From: Botryococcus braunii
Taxonomy: Eukaryota; Chlorophyta; Trebouxiophyceae
Length of the DNA stretch: 41,949 nt
Direction: 5' to 3'
Assembly: GCA_002005505.1 (NCBI GenBank)
Contig: KV908458.1
Location: 25,001 to 66,949 of the forward strand
Part shown: positions 29,857-40,133 of the stretch, piece after piece
Layout: every line of letters starts with the position of its first letter
Numbering within the stretch: position 1 is the first letter of the stretch
The notes under the pieces: generated by a model
Seen by the model: the letters and a program-made list of their open reading frames with translations, nothing else
The model's database searches: none
What the model was told of the DNA's origin: nothing
Translations under genes and position numbers: made by a program

Positions 29857-32800
29857 TTAAGTGTATCTTCTCAAACCTAGTGAATCACGATGACCAACAA
29901 ACACGGGCTTGGCAAGTGGCTTGGTCATAATGTCAGCCACATTGCGTGCAGATTCCACATAGAGGATATCTACCTGCCCAAGTGCCATAGCTTCCCTAGC
30001 GTAGTGGAAGCTTACTGCAACGTGCTTTGTGAATTTGGAATACAGGGGGTTCCGTAAATTAGAAATGCATCCTTGGTTGTCACAGAAAATTTTGACCCTC
30101 CAAGGTGCAGCCCCTATCTCTTCCAAGAAGCCCCTTAGCCAGTTGGCTTCCTTCACAATATGGCCAGCTGCCATAAACTCAGCTTGCACAGTTGAGGTAG
30201 CAACTGAGCTCTGCTTCTTGCTTCCCCAAACCACGGCACTACCATAGACTGATAGAACATAGCCAGTGGTGGAATACCTGTGGTCCAGGTCCCCAGCATA
30301 GTCGGCATCAACATAGCCTTCTAGCTCAGGGCCCTTTCCACCCAGAGTAAGAGCTAACTCTCTGGTATCTCTCAAGTACTTCAGCACTCGAATGGCCTCA
30401 TTCCAGTGTGAGGTAGTGGGTGTCATTCTATACCTTGACAACACTCCAACAGCCTCAGAAATGTCAGGCCGGGTCGTATTGGCTATGTACAGTAACGATC
30501 CAATTAACTCGCAGTATCGATGACCAGGTGGCAGAGGGGTACCAGCCCCATGTGACATACCATCTGAGGACTCGGGTCTGCTGCTAGCCACGAAGTCCTT
30601 GGACATGGGGGTATCAACCCCACGTCCATCATCAGCAACGCCAAACTTCTCCACAAGAGCATCAATCTTGGGAGTGCAACTCATGGAAATAGTGCCCTGA
30701 ACTCTATTGCGTAGGACCTGACACCCCAGGAAATCATTCACCTCTCCCAAATCATGGATGGTGAAGTCCTTCTTCAATAACTCTTTCCCCCACTCAATCT
30801 CTGCAACCACTCTGGCAACTATGAGAAGATCATCGACATAAACAAGAATAAACGACAGATTACCATCAGGGGCCCTCCTGATGTATACCCCAGCGTCGCT
30901 CTTGCACACACTATACCCCATCACGCTCAACTTGTCGCTCAAGGTCTTGTGCCAAGCCCGTGGGGCTTGCTTAAGACCGTAGAGTGCCTTCCTGAGCTTG
31001 CACACAACTCTCGTGTTGCCATTCTCAAATCCTGGTGGTTGGGTCACATAGACCTCTTCCTCCAACTCCCCATTGAGAAAAGCTGTCTTGATATCCACTT
31101 GGTGGATCTCAAGATTTTGTGTGGCAGCCACTGCCAGCACAGCTCTCCTAGCACCATAGCTGCTGGTAGGTGCAAAAACCTCACCAACATCTATACCAGG
31201 AATCTGTCTGCAACCCTGGGCAACCAATCTTGCTTTAAACCGAGTGACATTCCCATGTGCATCGTTTTTTGTAGAAAAAATCCAATGAACAGGGATAACT
31301 TTCTGCCCATGGGGTCTTTCCACATACTGCATAACCTCATGGGTGTCTAAAGACTCCATCTCCTCTTGCATTGCCTGCTGCCAAAACTCCCACTGAGGTG
31401 AGCGCTGGGCTTCCCTCAAGTTTGAGGGCACGTGAACTTTTCCCAACGTGACAGAAGGTACACTCTGTACCTTATGCTGTGGTGCAGCAGGGCTGTCAGC
31501 CTTACTGATGCTGTTCCCTTCTCTCTCTCTCTCTCCCTGGTTGCCAGAATAAGGTACATTATGTACCTTATGCTGGGACTGGGCAGTACTGCCGGGATTA
31601 TCTGATTCCTTCTCAAGTCTCTCTCTCTCTCCTTGACTACTGGACTCATGTGCAGCACCCTTACATTCTCGCACCTTCCGCAATGCAGAGGGGAGCAGCA
31701 GCTCTCTCTCTCTCCTGGACTCACACTTGGGCACACTACCCAGACTTGCCTGAGCTGCGCCTACAATGTCAGCCTGCACACCATAAGCATGACTAGCCAG
31801 TGACTGGGATTGGGCACCAGCTTCCCCTACTGCTGGCATGTCTAACCCACTGCTCTCATCTCTTACATCTGCACCGAACATAGCCTCGACTGTCTCAACC
31901 TGCCCCTGCATATCAGGGAGACCAACCATGTTTGGCTCACTCACAATTGCCTGACCTGGGTCAGGGGCATGCAATGGGATGTCAGAATGCTCTCTCCTAG
32001 CCACGCGCTGTACATAACGCTGCTCCCTTGTAAGGGTGGTCCCTGGAGGAAGGGGAATTTGTGACTTCCCCTGCATTCGCAACCCCTCTTGTACCTTCTG
32101 CATTTTTTCTACCTGGGATTGAGTTTCTACACCCCCCCTGGCCAGATTCTGCATATGCTCAAGCACCGACCACGAGTGCTGAGATGGTTCTGGGGTCCCA
32201 ACAGTAGAATCCAGGCTGGTGGGGTTTCCTTGGTCATGTGCTGCTGTGGTCCCGTCTCCAGACTGATCCCCAGCACAAAGTCCAGAGGTCCCAGGAGCCC
32301 CAGTGGAAAGCGTCTCCACTCCATGGTCATCCTCCTCATCCCAGAACGTGGGTGGAGCAGCAGAGGGAATTGCTTGAGGCGTTGCCAGATTCTCACTGCC
32401 AAGGGGGGGTGATATCCTAGAATCATAGACAGACCCAGGCTGGACCTTTGATAGACCCACTCTCTCAGCCCCCCTCAAGTGCTCGATAAAGCTGACGTCC
32501 CTACTCTCCTTCCACACTCCATTCCCCACGTACACACGATACGCTTTAGACTGGGGACAATAACCAGTAAACATCCCAGGGATGGTCTTGGGCCCAAAAA
32601 CAGACCTTTGGCCACTGGGAATGTGCACATGGGCTACACAGCCAAACGTGCGCAGCACAGACACATCAGGTTTGACACCAAAGAATAATTCCATGGGGGT
32701 CAGGGACCTGCCTGAAGTAGGACCCACATTGTAGAGGAGGGTAGCTGTCTCAAGCGCCTCCTTCCAAAGGGAGGGGTCTGCTGCAGCATGGACCAACAGA

Positions 32801-35025
32801 GTCCTTGTTCGCTCCTTCAGGGTCCTATTCATCCTCTCCGCCACCCCATTCTGCTGAGGCGTGTAGGGCGCTGAGGACTCCATCTTAGTGCCCTGCTGAG
32901 CACAAAACTCTTTGAATTGCTGGTTCAGGAACTCTGAACCCCTGTCAGTCCTCACACACTTCACAACCGTGCCTCGTTGGGTCTGCCAAAAACGGAGCAG
33001 GTCTATCACAGCCTTTGGGATGCAATCCTTTGACTTCACAGGCAGGGAGGCAACTTGGTGTGAACTTTCATCCACTACAGTGACCCAATATCGTTCACCT
33101 GTGATGGCAGGAGGTGATATGGGACCCACAGTATCCACATGGACTCTATCGAGTGGGTGATGTGCAGGCCTGGAAGATACAGGGAAAGGAGGTCTGGAGT
33201 GTTTCCCTTGTATACACGATTCACAGTGCTTGGGGCACTCAGAGCAGGGAGCAAGGGAGATATTGATTCCTGTAACCAGATCTTCCTTGGAGAACCTCTG
33301 CATGCTGCTGGCACCAGGATGACCTAACCTAGCATGCCACAGAGATCTCTCGCTACACACGTGTCCTTTCCTAAGATGAGACGCCTCAGCCATGTGATCA
33401 ATATGTCTGCAGCCAACTTGCTGCCCTCTGACAGGACTAACAAACTCCAAAAAAAACAGACCTCGTGCGCGGGTGATATCTCCACACCACCCTTCAGGTC
33501 CCTTCATGGCTGTGTAACCACCTGCAGTGTCAGTCAGGAAAGATGCTCCATCCTGAATTGCACCAGTGACTGAAATGAGGTTGGTATGCGCAGAAGGAAC
33601 ACACTGCACATTGTGCAGCCAGAATACTTCGTGCCTTGCATTCACAAGGCATACAGACCCAGATGCAATGATTCCTCCCTTGGCGTCTGAGGTTGCCAAG
33701 TGCAGAGGAAGAGGCTGTCTATGCATAACTGGATTATGGAGCAATGAGAGATCATTGACTATATGCACAGAGGCACCACTATCTATTAACCAAGATGTGC
33801 TGCTAGCTCCATGCGAAGTTGGGGCAAGCACATTGAGAGAGATAAACATCGCCTCACCAGAAGGAGGGGGTGGAGGTGGTAAATGCCACCCCGGAAACGT
33901 GTGTTGACTTGTTGGATAGTTATATGCTGAAGGAGGTCCAGGGCTGGAAGCGGATGAAGGCGGGCCACCCCGGCCAGATCCATGGTCCCACCAGGCTTGA
34001 GGAGACGACTGTGGGCCTCCCTGGCCCCAGTAAGCTGCAGGCCCAACGCTTGCCGCTTGCATGTTTTGATGCAGAGCCTGCAGCTGCCTGAGCGGTCCGC
34101 AGTCAGTCATGAAGTGGCCCTTTGCCTTGCAGAAGTGGCATGTAAGCTCCTCTCTGGGCCTTCTTGCCCTGCCAGGTCCACGCCCCCTGCCACCAAAAGT
34201 AGTTGCAGAGGGGCCAGCGGGAGGCTGTTCGTTTGCTGGTAGTGCTGCTCCAACTCCCGGTACTGCTCCCACTCCTGGTGCAGCTCCAGCGCTTGATGAC
34301 GCTCCAGCTACCCCCCCAGAGGGACCAGCCACTGCTGCAGCTGCCATGGCCTGAGGTGTTCCCTCTGCAGGTGGGTCCTTGTACCCACGGCTGGCTGCGG
34401 CGCGCAGGATTCTTTGAATCAGCTCCAATGGCGGCTTGTCGGTTGCCATAACCTCCAGGGACTCGAGCCTCAGCACAGGAGGGAGGCCCTTCACCATCAG
34501 CTCCCCAACATTGTGGTCCAAGAGGATGAACGCGTTGTTTCTGAGACTTGTAGCCAGATCCATCATTCTGTAGAGGTAGACCTTGAGTGTCTCCCCTGTC
34601 TTGATGCCCTGCTCCATTTCCTTGTACCACTCAAGGTTGATGTCTTGGTTGCTCCCTCCAGTGTGACTGTTCTTCACCCACGCGATGAAGTCGAACGCTG
34701 CTTTGTGGCATGAGATCTGAGAATGCCAGATGACTGGAACTGACTGGATCAGCCACTGCTTGATGGCTGAGTTCTCCACCGACCCTGGCATTGGCCTCTC
34801 CAAAGCCGCTCTGACCCCCTTGGTGTTTGCGCACGCCTCCAAATTTTCATACCAAAATTCAAAATTGCGCCCTCCATCATCAAGCATGACAGTCATCTTT
34901 GGATTAGAGGTATTGGGGATGTAGGCTGCCTTGTCAATCTCCACCTTTGGTTCTGCAGTGGCTGATTGTGTCCCGGTCATAGACTGCCCTGGAGTGGCCC
35001 CACTGACTTCTCCAGGTTGAGACAT
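29857..35025 (-). CDS. gag-pol: Intact copia Gag-Pol polyprotein of element B
   Basis: One 1,722-residue frame from ATG 35025 with no break. Order: Gag (about 1-310) ending in the zinc knuckle CHFCKAKGHFMTDC (296-309); aspartic protease (WLIDSGASVHIVND, about 413-426); GAG-pre-integrase (WHARLGHPG, about 563); integrase with zinc finger and DDE core (VHVDTVGP; RTDRGSEF; PQQNGVAERMNR); a Pro/Ser-rich linker; reverse transcriptase (FKARLVAQG, VDIKTAFLNGELEEEVY, catalytic YVDDLLI); RNase H (YVDADYAGD, FMAAG, HYAREAM) ending ARNVADIMTKPLA. Copia order, with integrase before RT, is clear. The linker holds three RE-rich runs encoded by GA microsatellites and two copies of QHKV-containing sequence encoded by palindromes. 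Stop lies 21 bases before the LTR. It should supply all functions for its own copying and possibly for A. Confidence 0.97.
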   Translation of the reverse strand: MSQPGEVSGATPGQSMTGTQSATAEPKVEIDKAAYIPNTSNPKMTVMLDDGGRNFEFWYENLEACANTKGVRAALERPMPGSVENSAIKQWLIQSVPVIWHSQISCHKAAFDFIAWVKNSHTGGSNQDINLEWYKEMEQGIKTGETLKVYLYRMMDLATSLRNNAFILLDHNVGELMVKGLPPVLRLESLEVMATDKPPLELIQRILRAAASRGYKDPPAEGTPQAMAAAAVAGPSGGVAGASSSAGAAPGVGAVPGVGAALPANEQPPAGPSATTFGGRGRGPGRARRPREELTCHFCKAKGHFMTDCGPLRQLQALHQNMQAASVGPAAYWGQGGPQSSPQAWWDHGSGRGGPPSSASSPGPPSAYNYPTSQHTFPGWHLPPPPPPSGEAMFISLNVLAPTSHGASSTSWLIDSGASVHIVNDLSLLHNPVMHRQPLPLHLATSDAKGGIIASGSVCLVNARHEVFWLHNVQCVPSAHTNLISVTGAIQDGASFLTDTAGGYTAMKGPEGWCGDITRARGLFFLEFVSPVRGQQVGCRHIDHMAEASHLRKGHVCSERSLWHARLGHPGASSMQRFSKEDLVTGINISLAPCSECPKHCESCIQGKHSRPPFPVSSRPAHHPLDRVHVDTVGPISPPAITGERYWVTVVDESSHQVASLPVKSKDCIPKAVIDLLRFWQTQRGTVVKCVRTDRGSEFLNQQFKEFCAQQGTKMESSAPYTPQQNGVAERMNRTLKERTRTLLVHAAADPSLWKEALETATLLYNVGPTSGRSLTPMELFFGVKPDVSVLRTFGCVAHVHIPSGQRSVFGPKTIPGMFTGYCPQSKAYRVYVGNGVWKESRDVSFIEHLRGAERVGLSKVQPGSVYDSRISPPLGSENLATPQAIPSAAPPTFWDEEDDHGVETLSTGAPGTSGLCAGDQSGDGTTAAHDQGNPTSLDSTVGTPEPSQHSWSVLEHMQNLARGGVETQSQVEKMQKVQEGLRMQGKSQIPLPPGTTLTREQRYVQRVARREHSDIPLHAPDPGQAIVSEPNMVGLPDMQGQVETVEAMFGADVRDESSGLDMPAVGEAGAQSQSLASHAYGVQADIVGAAQASLGSVPKCESRRERELLLPSALRKVRECKGAAHESSSQGERERLEKESDNPGSTAQSQHKVHNVPYSGNQGEREREGNSISKADSPAAPQHKVQSVPSVTLGKVHVPSNLREAQRSPQWEFWQQAMQEEMESLDTHEVMQYVERPHGQKVIPVHWIFSTKNDAHGNVTRFKARLVAQGCRQIPGIDVGEVFAPTSSYGARRAVLAVAATQNLEIHQVDIKTAFLNGELEEEVYVTQPPGFENGNTRVVCKLRKALYGLKQAPRAWHKTLSDKLSVMGYSVCKSDAGVYIRRAPDGNLSFILVYVDDLLIVARVVAEIEWGKELLKKDFTIHDLGEVNDFLGCQVLRNRVQGTISMSCTPKIDALVEKFGVADDGRGVDTPMSKDFVASSRPESSDGMSHGAGTPLPPGHRYCELIGSLLYIANTTRPDISEAVGVLSRYRMTPTTSHWNEAIRVLKYLRDTRELALTLGGKGPELEGYVDADYAGDLDHRYSTTGYVLSVYGSAVVWGSKKQSSVATSTVQAEFMAAGHIVKEANWLRGFLEEIGAAPWRVKIFCDNQGCISNLRNPLYSKFTKHVAVSFHYAREAMALGQVDILYVESARNVADIMTKPLAKPVFVGHRDSLGLRRYT

Positions 35026-35443
35026 TGCTGTTTCACTGCTACTTTCCTTTTCTTTGCCCTTTTTGTCATACTATTGTCACTTCACCAGCCAAACTTACTC
35101 ATAAACTTCTGGAATGCAGCAATACCCTACAATTCCCTCCATGTCATGGAAATTTACCAGCCAGTCTTGCACAGTAGTAGCAGATATGTTCCCCTCAGAA
35201 GTTTGCGCGGAGTCCGGCCCGACTCACTCAGTGCTTCTAGACAACGTCTATGAATGATAAAGCACAGCTAAAACTTCAATTATGAATTTCCCAGAAAGGT
35301 AAACTGTGAGTAAGATAATGGTCCTGGTACACTCGAGTTCCCTTGCGCCGCTGCGCCATGCTCGAGCTCCTTTGTTGACGCTTACGTCTGACCCATCCGT
35401 AGACGACCTTCACTCCTGCTTTTACTTGGCTCAGCTGGAAGGG

Positions 35444-35457
35444 CGTGGCCCATAACC
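35444..35457 (-). promoter_or_regulatory. Primer-binding site of B, initiator tRNA-Met anticodon arm
   Basis: On the minus strand GGTTATGGGCCACG follows the 5' LTR. It is A's primer site with one C fewer. The LTR end contains its complement CCCATAACC seven bases away, so the site can fold back on the LTR. Confidence 0.72.
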
Positions 35458-36094
35458 TTTCACAGGTTATGGGCAATCGGCTTTCCCTGTACAAAGCAGA
35501 CAGGTCGTCAATAGACGAAGTTACTCCAGCTACAGTCCGTACGACTGTCTGCTGAGTGCCACACACAACTGTCGGACAAGACTAGCATCTGGTGATGCCC
35601 AGCATCTTTCACAACCAGTTCCGTTACATCATTATCTTGTACACAAGCACCGATCAAGCAATCACTAGATAAGGCTCTAGACGGCTACGTTCAAGTACAT
35701 GCCTATACTCCCTGAAGTCACTGTCCCTTATCTGTTTGAGTGACTACAGGTACACTAAGCTTGTTCACTCTCACAATAGCAACAATGATACAACACACAC
35801 TGCCGCACCATACTACAAACAAAGTGCAAAACGAAACACTACATGTACGACTGTCTGCTGGTGCCACACAACTGGACAGATACACTGGTATGCCAATCTA
35901 CAACCAGGACATCGTGGACCTTAAGAGTTCATCCGACAAACGTGTGATCTAGATAGGATTGTACCTTATGTTCGAAAACGTCCAGAATCTGCCGTGTCTC
36001 AAGTACTTATGTTCTCAATGGACCCATATCCTAATAGTGCACACATAAGATCATTAAAGCACAAGGCATTCAATAATAATGTTCAGAACCAACA
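35458..36094 (-). repeat. 5' LTR of copia element B
   Basis: 637 bases. It matches the 3' LTR closely over 35465-35750, then shows several one-base losses (GGGTACACT to GGTACACT, AAGGTACCTT to AAGTACTT, AACTCAAC to AACCAAC) and a second module that is diverged instead of identical. The seven bases next to the primer site (35458-35464) are the inverse of those in the other LTR. Confidence 0.93.
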
Positions 36095-36099
36095 GGTGC

Positions 36100-38712
36100 A
36101 CATTAAGCTGGATCGTCATGGCACAATTTTGTGGTATGGACAATGCCTTTATGCAGCCATAGTGCTAAGGGTTCTTTCCTGCCATTCAGTCTGCCATGCC
36201 TGGGACTATCCACAATGCTGCTGCAATGCTTCTGCTGTACGAGTCAGTTCCAGAGGAATGGTTGGGGAATTGTCAAGTAAACCGTCAGCATATGATGCAT
36301 ATCTGTTCATTTGCAAGAAATTTGTGGGTGGCTACAACACTCAAGCCAATGCAGACTGGCTGAAGGAAATGTCTAGAGGGATGAGACGTGGAGAAACGAT
36401 TTCCCAGTACGTGTCCCGAATGATCAATCTCAAGAGCTGCTTGAAACGCAATGGACATGACCTCTTGGATGGTCATGTGGCCACTCAGATAGTGCAGGGA
36501 CTACCAGCTGCAGCCAATCCTCCCGGGCTGCTACCCACTGCAGTAGCTTATCCCCTTGATCAGCTGGCAGCTCTCATTTCCACCACAGCCGAGGCCTCTG
36601 GCTACAACGATGATGGAGAACAGCCTGCCATGGTGATGAAAGCAATGCCTGCTCAACTGGAGGCAGCCCCAGTCCCTCCACCAGCGGGGCAATTCCCTCC
36701 AGACAGCCAGCAGACACAGAATCAAGGGGAGAAGTGAGAGGCACGTGCAACTACTGCCAGAAGAAAGGCCATTTTTGGAGAGACTGCCGCAAACGCCAAA
36801 GGGATGCAGAGACACAACGCAATGTGGTGGCAGCTGTACAACAACTGGCAGCCATGTGGCCCCAGGGGCAGTTTCCTGGAGCAGCACAGCCACCTCCCAG
36901 CGTGCAGCATGCATTCCCTGGCACTGGAGCGTTCCCACTGCTGCACCCTCCTCCAGGCCCACCTTCTCCTCCCTCGGAAGGTATGCCATACGTGGTATCA
37001 TATAATGTGCTGGATGGCAGTAAACACCAACAGTCCAAACAGTCTTGGCTTGTGGACAGTGGAGCGTCAGTACATCTCGTGAACAATCTGTCCCTGCTGC
37101 ATGCCCCTACAGTCCATGACCACCCTATTCCACTGCTGCTCGCTACATCTGATGCCACTGGGGTATTGTTGCTACTGGGTCAATGTGTCTCATGTCCTCT
37201 CAGCATGTTCCAGTGTGGCTGCATCATGTCCAGTGTGTTCCCTCAGCTACCACCAATATTTTATCAGTATCTGCTGCTTTGCGTGATGGAATCCGGTTCA
37301 GTACAGATAGACTTGGAGCATTCACTGCTGCCTCAGGACCGAGTGGTTGGCAGATGCCTGTGAAATCAGAGAATGGTCTGTATTATATCCACAACTGTCT
37401 CCCAGTAGCACCTGTGACGGTTCCTTATTCAGTAACAGCTGCTCTGAAGAAGAAATGCTCCAAAGCTCAAAGCCATGACTGTGCCAAACGTTTCCTGTGG
37501 CACAGCAGATTGGGACACCCAGGAGATCCGTGGATGAAACGCCTGAGCAGTGAGCAACTGGTTACTGGCCTAGACACAGTACTGTCCCCTTGTGAAAAGT
37601 GTCCTAAGTATTGTGAAGCTTGCATTGAGGGGAAGCATGCACGTCCCCCGTTTGGTGAAAGTTCTAGACCTGCTGAGAAACCCCTTGACAGAATCCACAT
37701 TGACACTGTGGGCCCCATAGCACCAGCAGCCATTACTGGGGAACGCTTTTGGGTAACTGTAACTGATGAGGCATCTGGGTGGAAGGCAGTGCTGCCAGTG
37801 AAGTCAAAAGATGTAATTGGAGCTGTTGTCAGAGACCTAATTTTGTACTGGCAAACTGAGAAGGAAACTACAGTGAAGTGCATCCGCAGTGACAGAGGCA
37901 CAGAGTTCCTAAATGCCAAGTTCAAGGAATTTTGTGCATCCCAGGGCACTAAGCTGGAGACATCTGCCCCATATACCCTCAGCAGAACGGAGTTGCGGAG
38001 AGAGCCAACAGGACCCTCAAGGAACGCACCAGAACCGTCCTCAATTTTGCTGCAGCTAGCCCTGTTATGTGGAAGGAAGCCCTGGAGACAGCATGCACCC
38101 TCCTGAATATGGGACCCAGCACAGGCAGGCCCCTATCTCCCTGCAAATGTTCATGGGATATAAACCAGACGTATCCTTGCTGCGCACATGGGGGATGCCT
38201 AGTTTTTGTGCACGTTCCTGATCAGCAGAGGGGGGCATTTGCACCAAAGGCTGTGGCTGGGATGTTCACTGGTTACTCTCCAGGTCAAAGGCATACCGGG
38301 TCTATATGGGAGGGGGAATCTGGAGGGAGAGCAGAGATGTCCAATTTGGTAGAGAACACATTCAGGAGCTCTACCCTTGACTACTTACCAGGGCAAATGA
38401 CAGCAAGCACCCGGAGCTGGTGTCATTACCAGGATTGCAGCACAGCAGAATCAGCTAGAGTCAGCAGCCATTGCCCAGCATAGGAACCTGACAGCTCCCT
38501 TTCCCAGTACCCTCGACCCTGCATGGCTGCATACGGGGCCTGGAGCAGGGCGAACGCTGCACTTCCAAAAGAGAAGCATTTCCAATGTGACATCCCAGAA
38601 TCAGGAGCGAGGCAACGAGGAACAGCACGGATCTTGGGATCAGTACGGGGTGCCGTCTGACGCAATGTCCACACGGTACTGGCGCGAGAAGTGCAGACGG
38701 CGGGCAAACCAA
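36100..38712 (+). pseudogene. gag-pol: Gag-Pol of element A, middle part, many frameshifts
   Basis: Homologous in order to B: Gag (WLKEMSRGMRRGETISQYVS), zinc knuckle CNYCQKKGHFWRDC, protease SWLVDSGASVHLVNN, pre-integrase FLWHSRLGHPGDP, and integrase (HIDTVGPIAPAAITGERFW; IRSDRGTEFLNAKFKEF). The frame changes near 36130, 36725, 37165, 37975, 38140 and 38280, almost always in the direction of one missing base; near 37975 a run of four C expected from PYTPQQNGV has three. There are few in-frame stops otherwise. It runs into the assembly gap within the linker. Either the copy is decaying by deletions or, as I think likelier, the sequence beside the gap is of low quality. Confidence 0.9.
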
Positions 38713-39449
38713 NNNNNNNNNNNNNNNNNNNNNNNNNNNNNNNNNNNNNNNNNNNNNNNNNNNNNNNNNNNNNNNNNNNNNNNNNNNNNNNNNNNNNNNN
38801 NNNNNNNNNNNNNNNNNNNNNNNNNNNNNNNNNNNNNNNNNNNNNNNNNNNNNNNNNNNNNNNNNNNNNNNNNNNNNNNNNNNNNNNNNNNNNNNNNNNN
38901 NNNNNNNNNNNNNNNNNNNNNNNNNNNNNNNNNNNNNNNNNNNNNNNNNNNNNNNNNNNNNNNNNNNNNNNNNNNNNNNNNNNNNNNNNNNNNNNNNNNN
39001 NNNNNNNNNNNNNNNNNNNNNNNNNNNNNNNNNNNNNNNNNNNNNNNNNNNNNNNNNNNNNNNNNNNNNNNNNNNNNNNNNNNNNNNNNNNNNNNNNNNN
39101 NNNNNNNNNNNNNNNNNNNNNNNNNNNNNNNNNNNNNNNNNNNNNNNNNNNNNNNNNNNNNNNNNNNNNNNNNNNNNNNNNNNNNNNNNNNNNNNNNNNN
39201 NNNNNNNNNNNNNNNNNNNNNNNNNNNNNNNNNNNNNNNNNNNNNNNNNNNNNNNNNNNNNNNNNNNNNNNNNNNNNNNNNNNNNNNNNNNNNNNNNNNN
39301 NNNNNNNNNNNNNNNNNNNNNNNNNNNNNNNNNNNNNNNNNNNNNNNNNNNNNNNNNNNNNNNNNNNNNNNNNNNNNNNNNNNNNNNNNNNNNNNNNNNN
39401 NNNNNNNNNNNNNNNNNNNNNNNNNNNNNNNNNNNNNNNNNNNNNNNNN
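38713..39449. other. Assembly gap (737 N)
   Basis: The gap replaces the linker and most of the reverse transcriptase of element A. Comparison with B suggests that about 1 kb of coding sequence should lie here, so the N length need not be exact. Confidence 0.99.
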
Positions 39450-40115
39450 AGGTCCAGATTGTGAACGGTTGGGTCACTGTTGTACATTGCCAACACCACA
39501 AGGCCTGATATTTCCCAGGCTGTGGGAGTGCTTTCCAGGTATAGGATTACTCCTACCACTGCTCACTGGAATGAAGCAATCAGAGTGTTGAAATATCTGA
39601 TGGCTACCAGGGATCTTGTGTTAGTACTTGGAGGGAAGGACACAGAGCTGGAGGGCTTTGTGGATGCAGATTATGGTGGTGATCAGGATCACAGGTTTTC
39701 CACTACTGGTTACGTAATTCGTGTGTTTGGAGGAGCAGTAGTTTGGGGAAGCAAAAAGCAGTCTGCAGTGGCCACATCCACTGTAGAGGCTGAGTTTATG
39801 GCGGCAAGTGCAGCTGTCAAAGAGGCAAATTGGATGAAGGGATTCCTGGAAGAAATTGGTATTTCTCCATGGATTGTGAAGATCCACTGTGATAATCAGG
39901 GATGCATCAATCATCTCAGAAATCCAGTGTTCTCTAAGCATACCAAGCACATTGCAATCAGCTTTCATTTTGCTCGAGAAGCTATTGCATTGGGGCAGGT
40001 TGATGTGAAATACGTTCCTTCTGCTAGGAATGTGGCAGATATATTTACCAAGCCCTTGACAAGGCAGGTATTTCAGGGTCATCGTGAGGCTCTGGGATTG
40101 GCCAAGTTTTTGTGA
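39450..40115 (+). pseudogene. pol: RNase H end of Pol of element A
   Basis: After the gap, CERLG and SLLYIANTTRPDISQAVG are in adjacent frames, one base short of the sequence in B (CELIGSLLYIANTTRPDIS), so there is a frameshift near 39472. From 39480 the frame is clean to the TGA at 40115: RNase H with VDADYGGDQDHRFSTTGYV, VWGSKKQSAVATSTVEAEFM, CDNQGCINHL and a C-terminal ARNVADIFTKPL. It ends 5 bases before the polypurine tract. Confidence 0.92.
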
Positions 40116-40120
40116 GGAAA

Positions 40121-40133
40121 AGGCAAGGGGAAG
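40121..40133 (+). promoter_or_regulatory. Polypurine tract of element A
   Basis: AGGCAAGGGGAAG directly precedes the 3' LTR and equals the tract of element B, showing the two families are close relatives at this site although their LTRs differ. Confidence 0.9.

Larger units (their letters stand above)
29138..36099 (-). mobile_element. Ty1/copia retrotransposon B, inserted in A
   Basis: LTRs at 29143-29836 (3' LTR, since B reads leftward) and 35458-36094 (5' LTR) are flanked by the target duplication GGTGC (29138-29142, 36095-36099). Between them lie a primer site, a leader of about 420 bases without a long ORF, an intact gag-pol and a polypurine tract. It inserted after A, head-on to A's direction. 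The intact ORF suggests a young and possibly mobile copy, though the LTRs differ from each other more than expected. Confidence 0.95.

Noticed and set aside
38426..39591. Long open frames across the N stretch
   Set aside because: They consist mostly of unknown bases; the real frame on the right is the RNase H end of element A.
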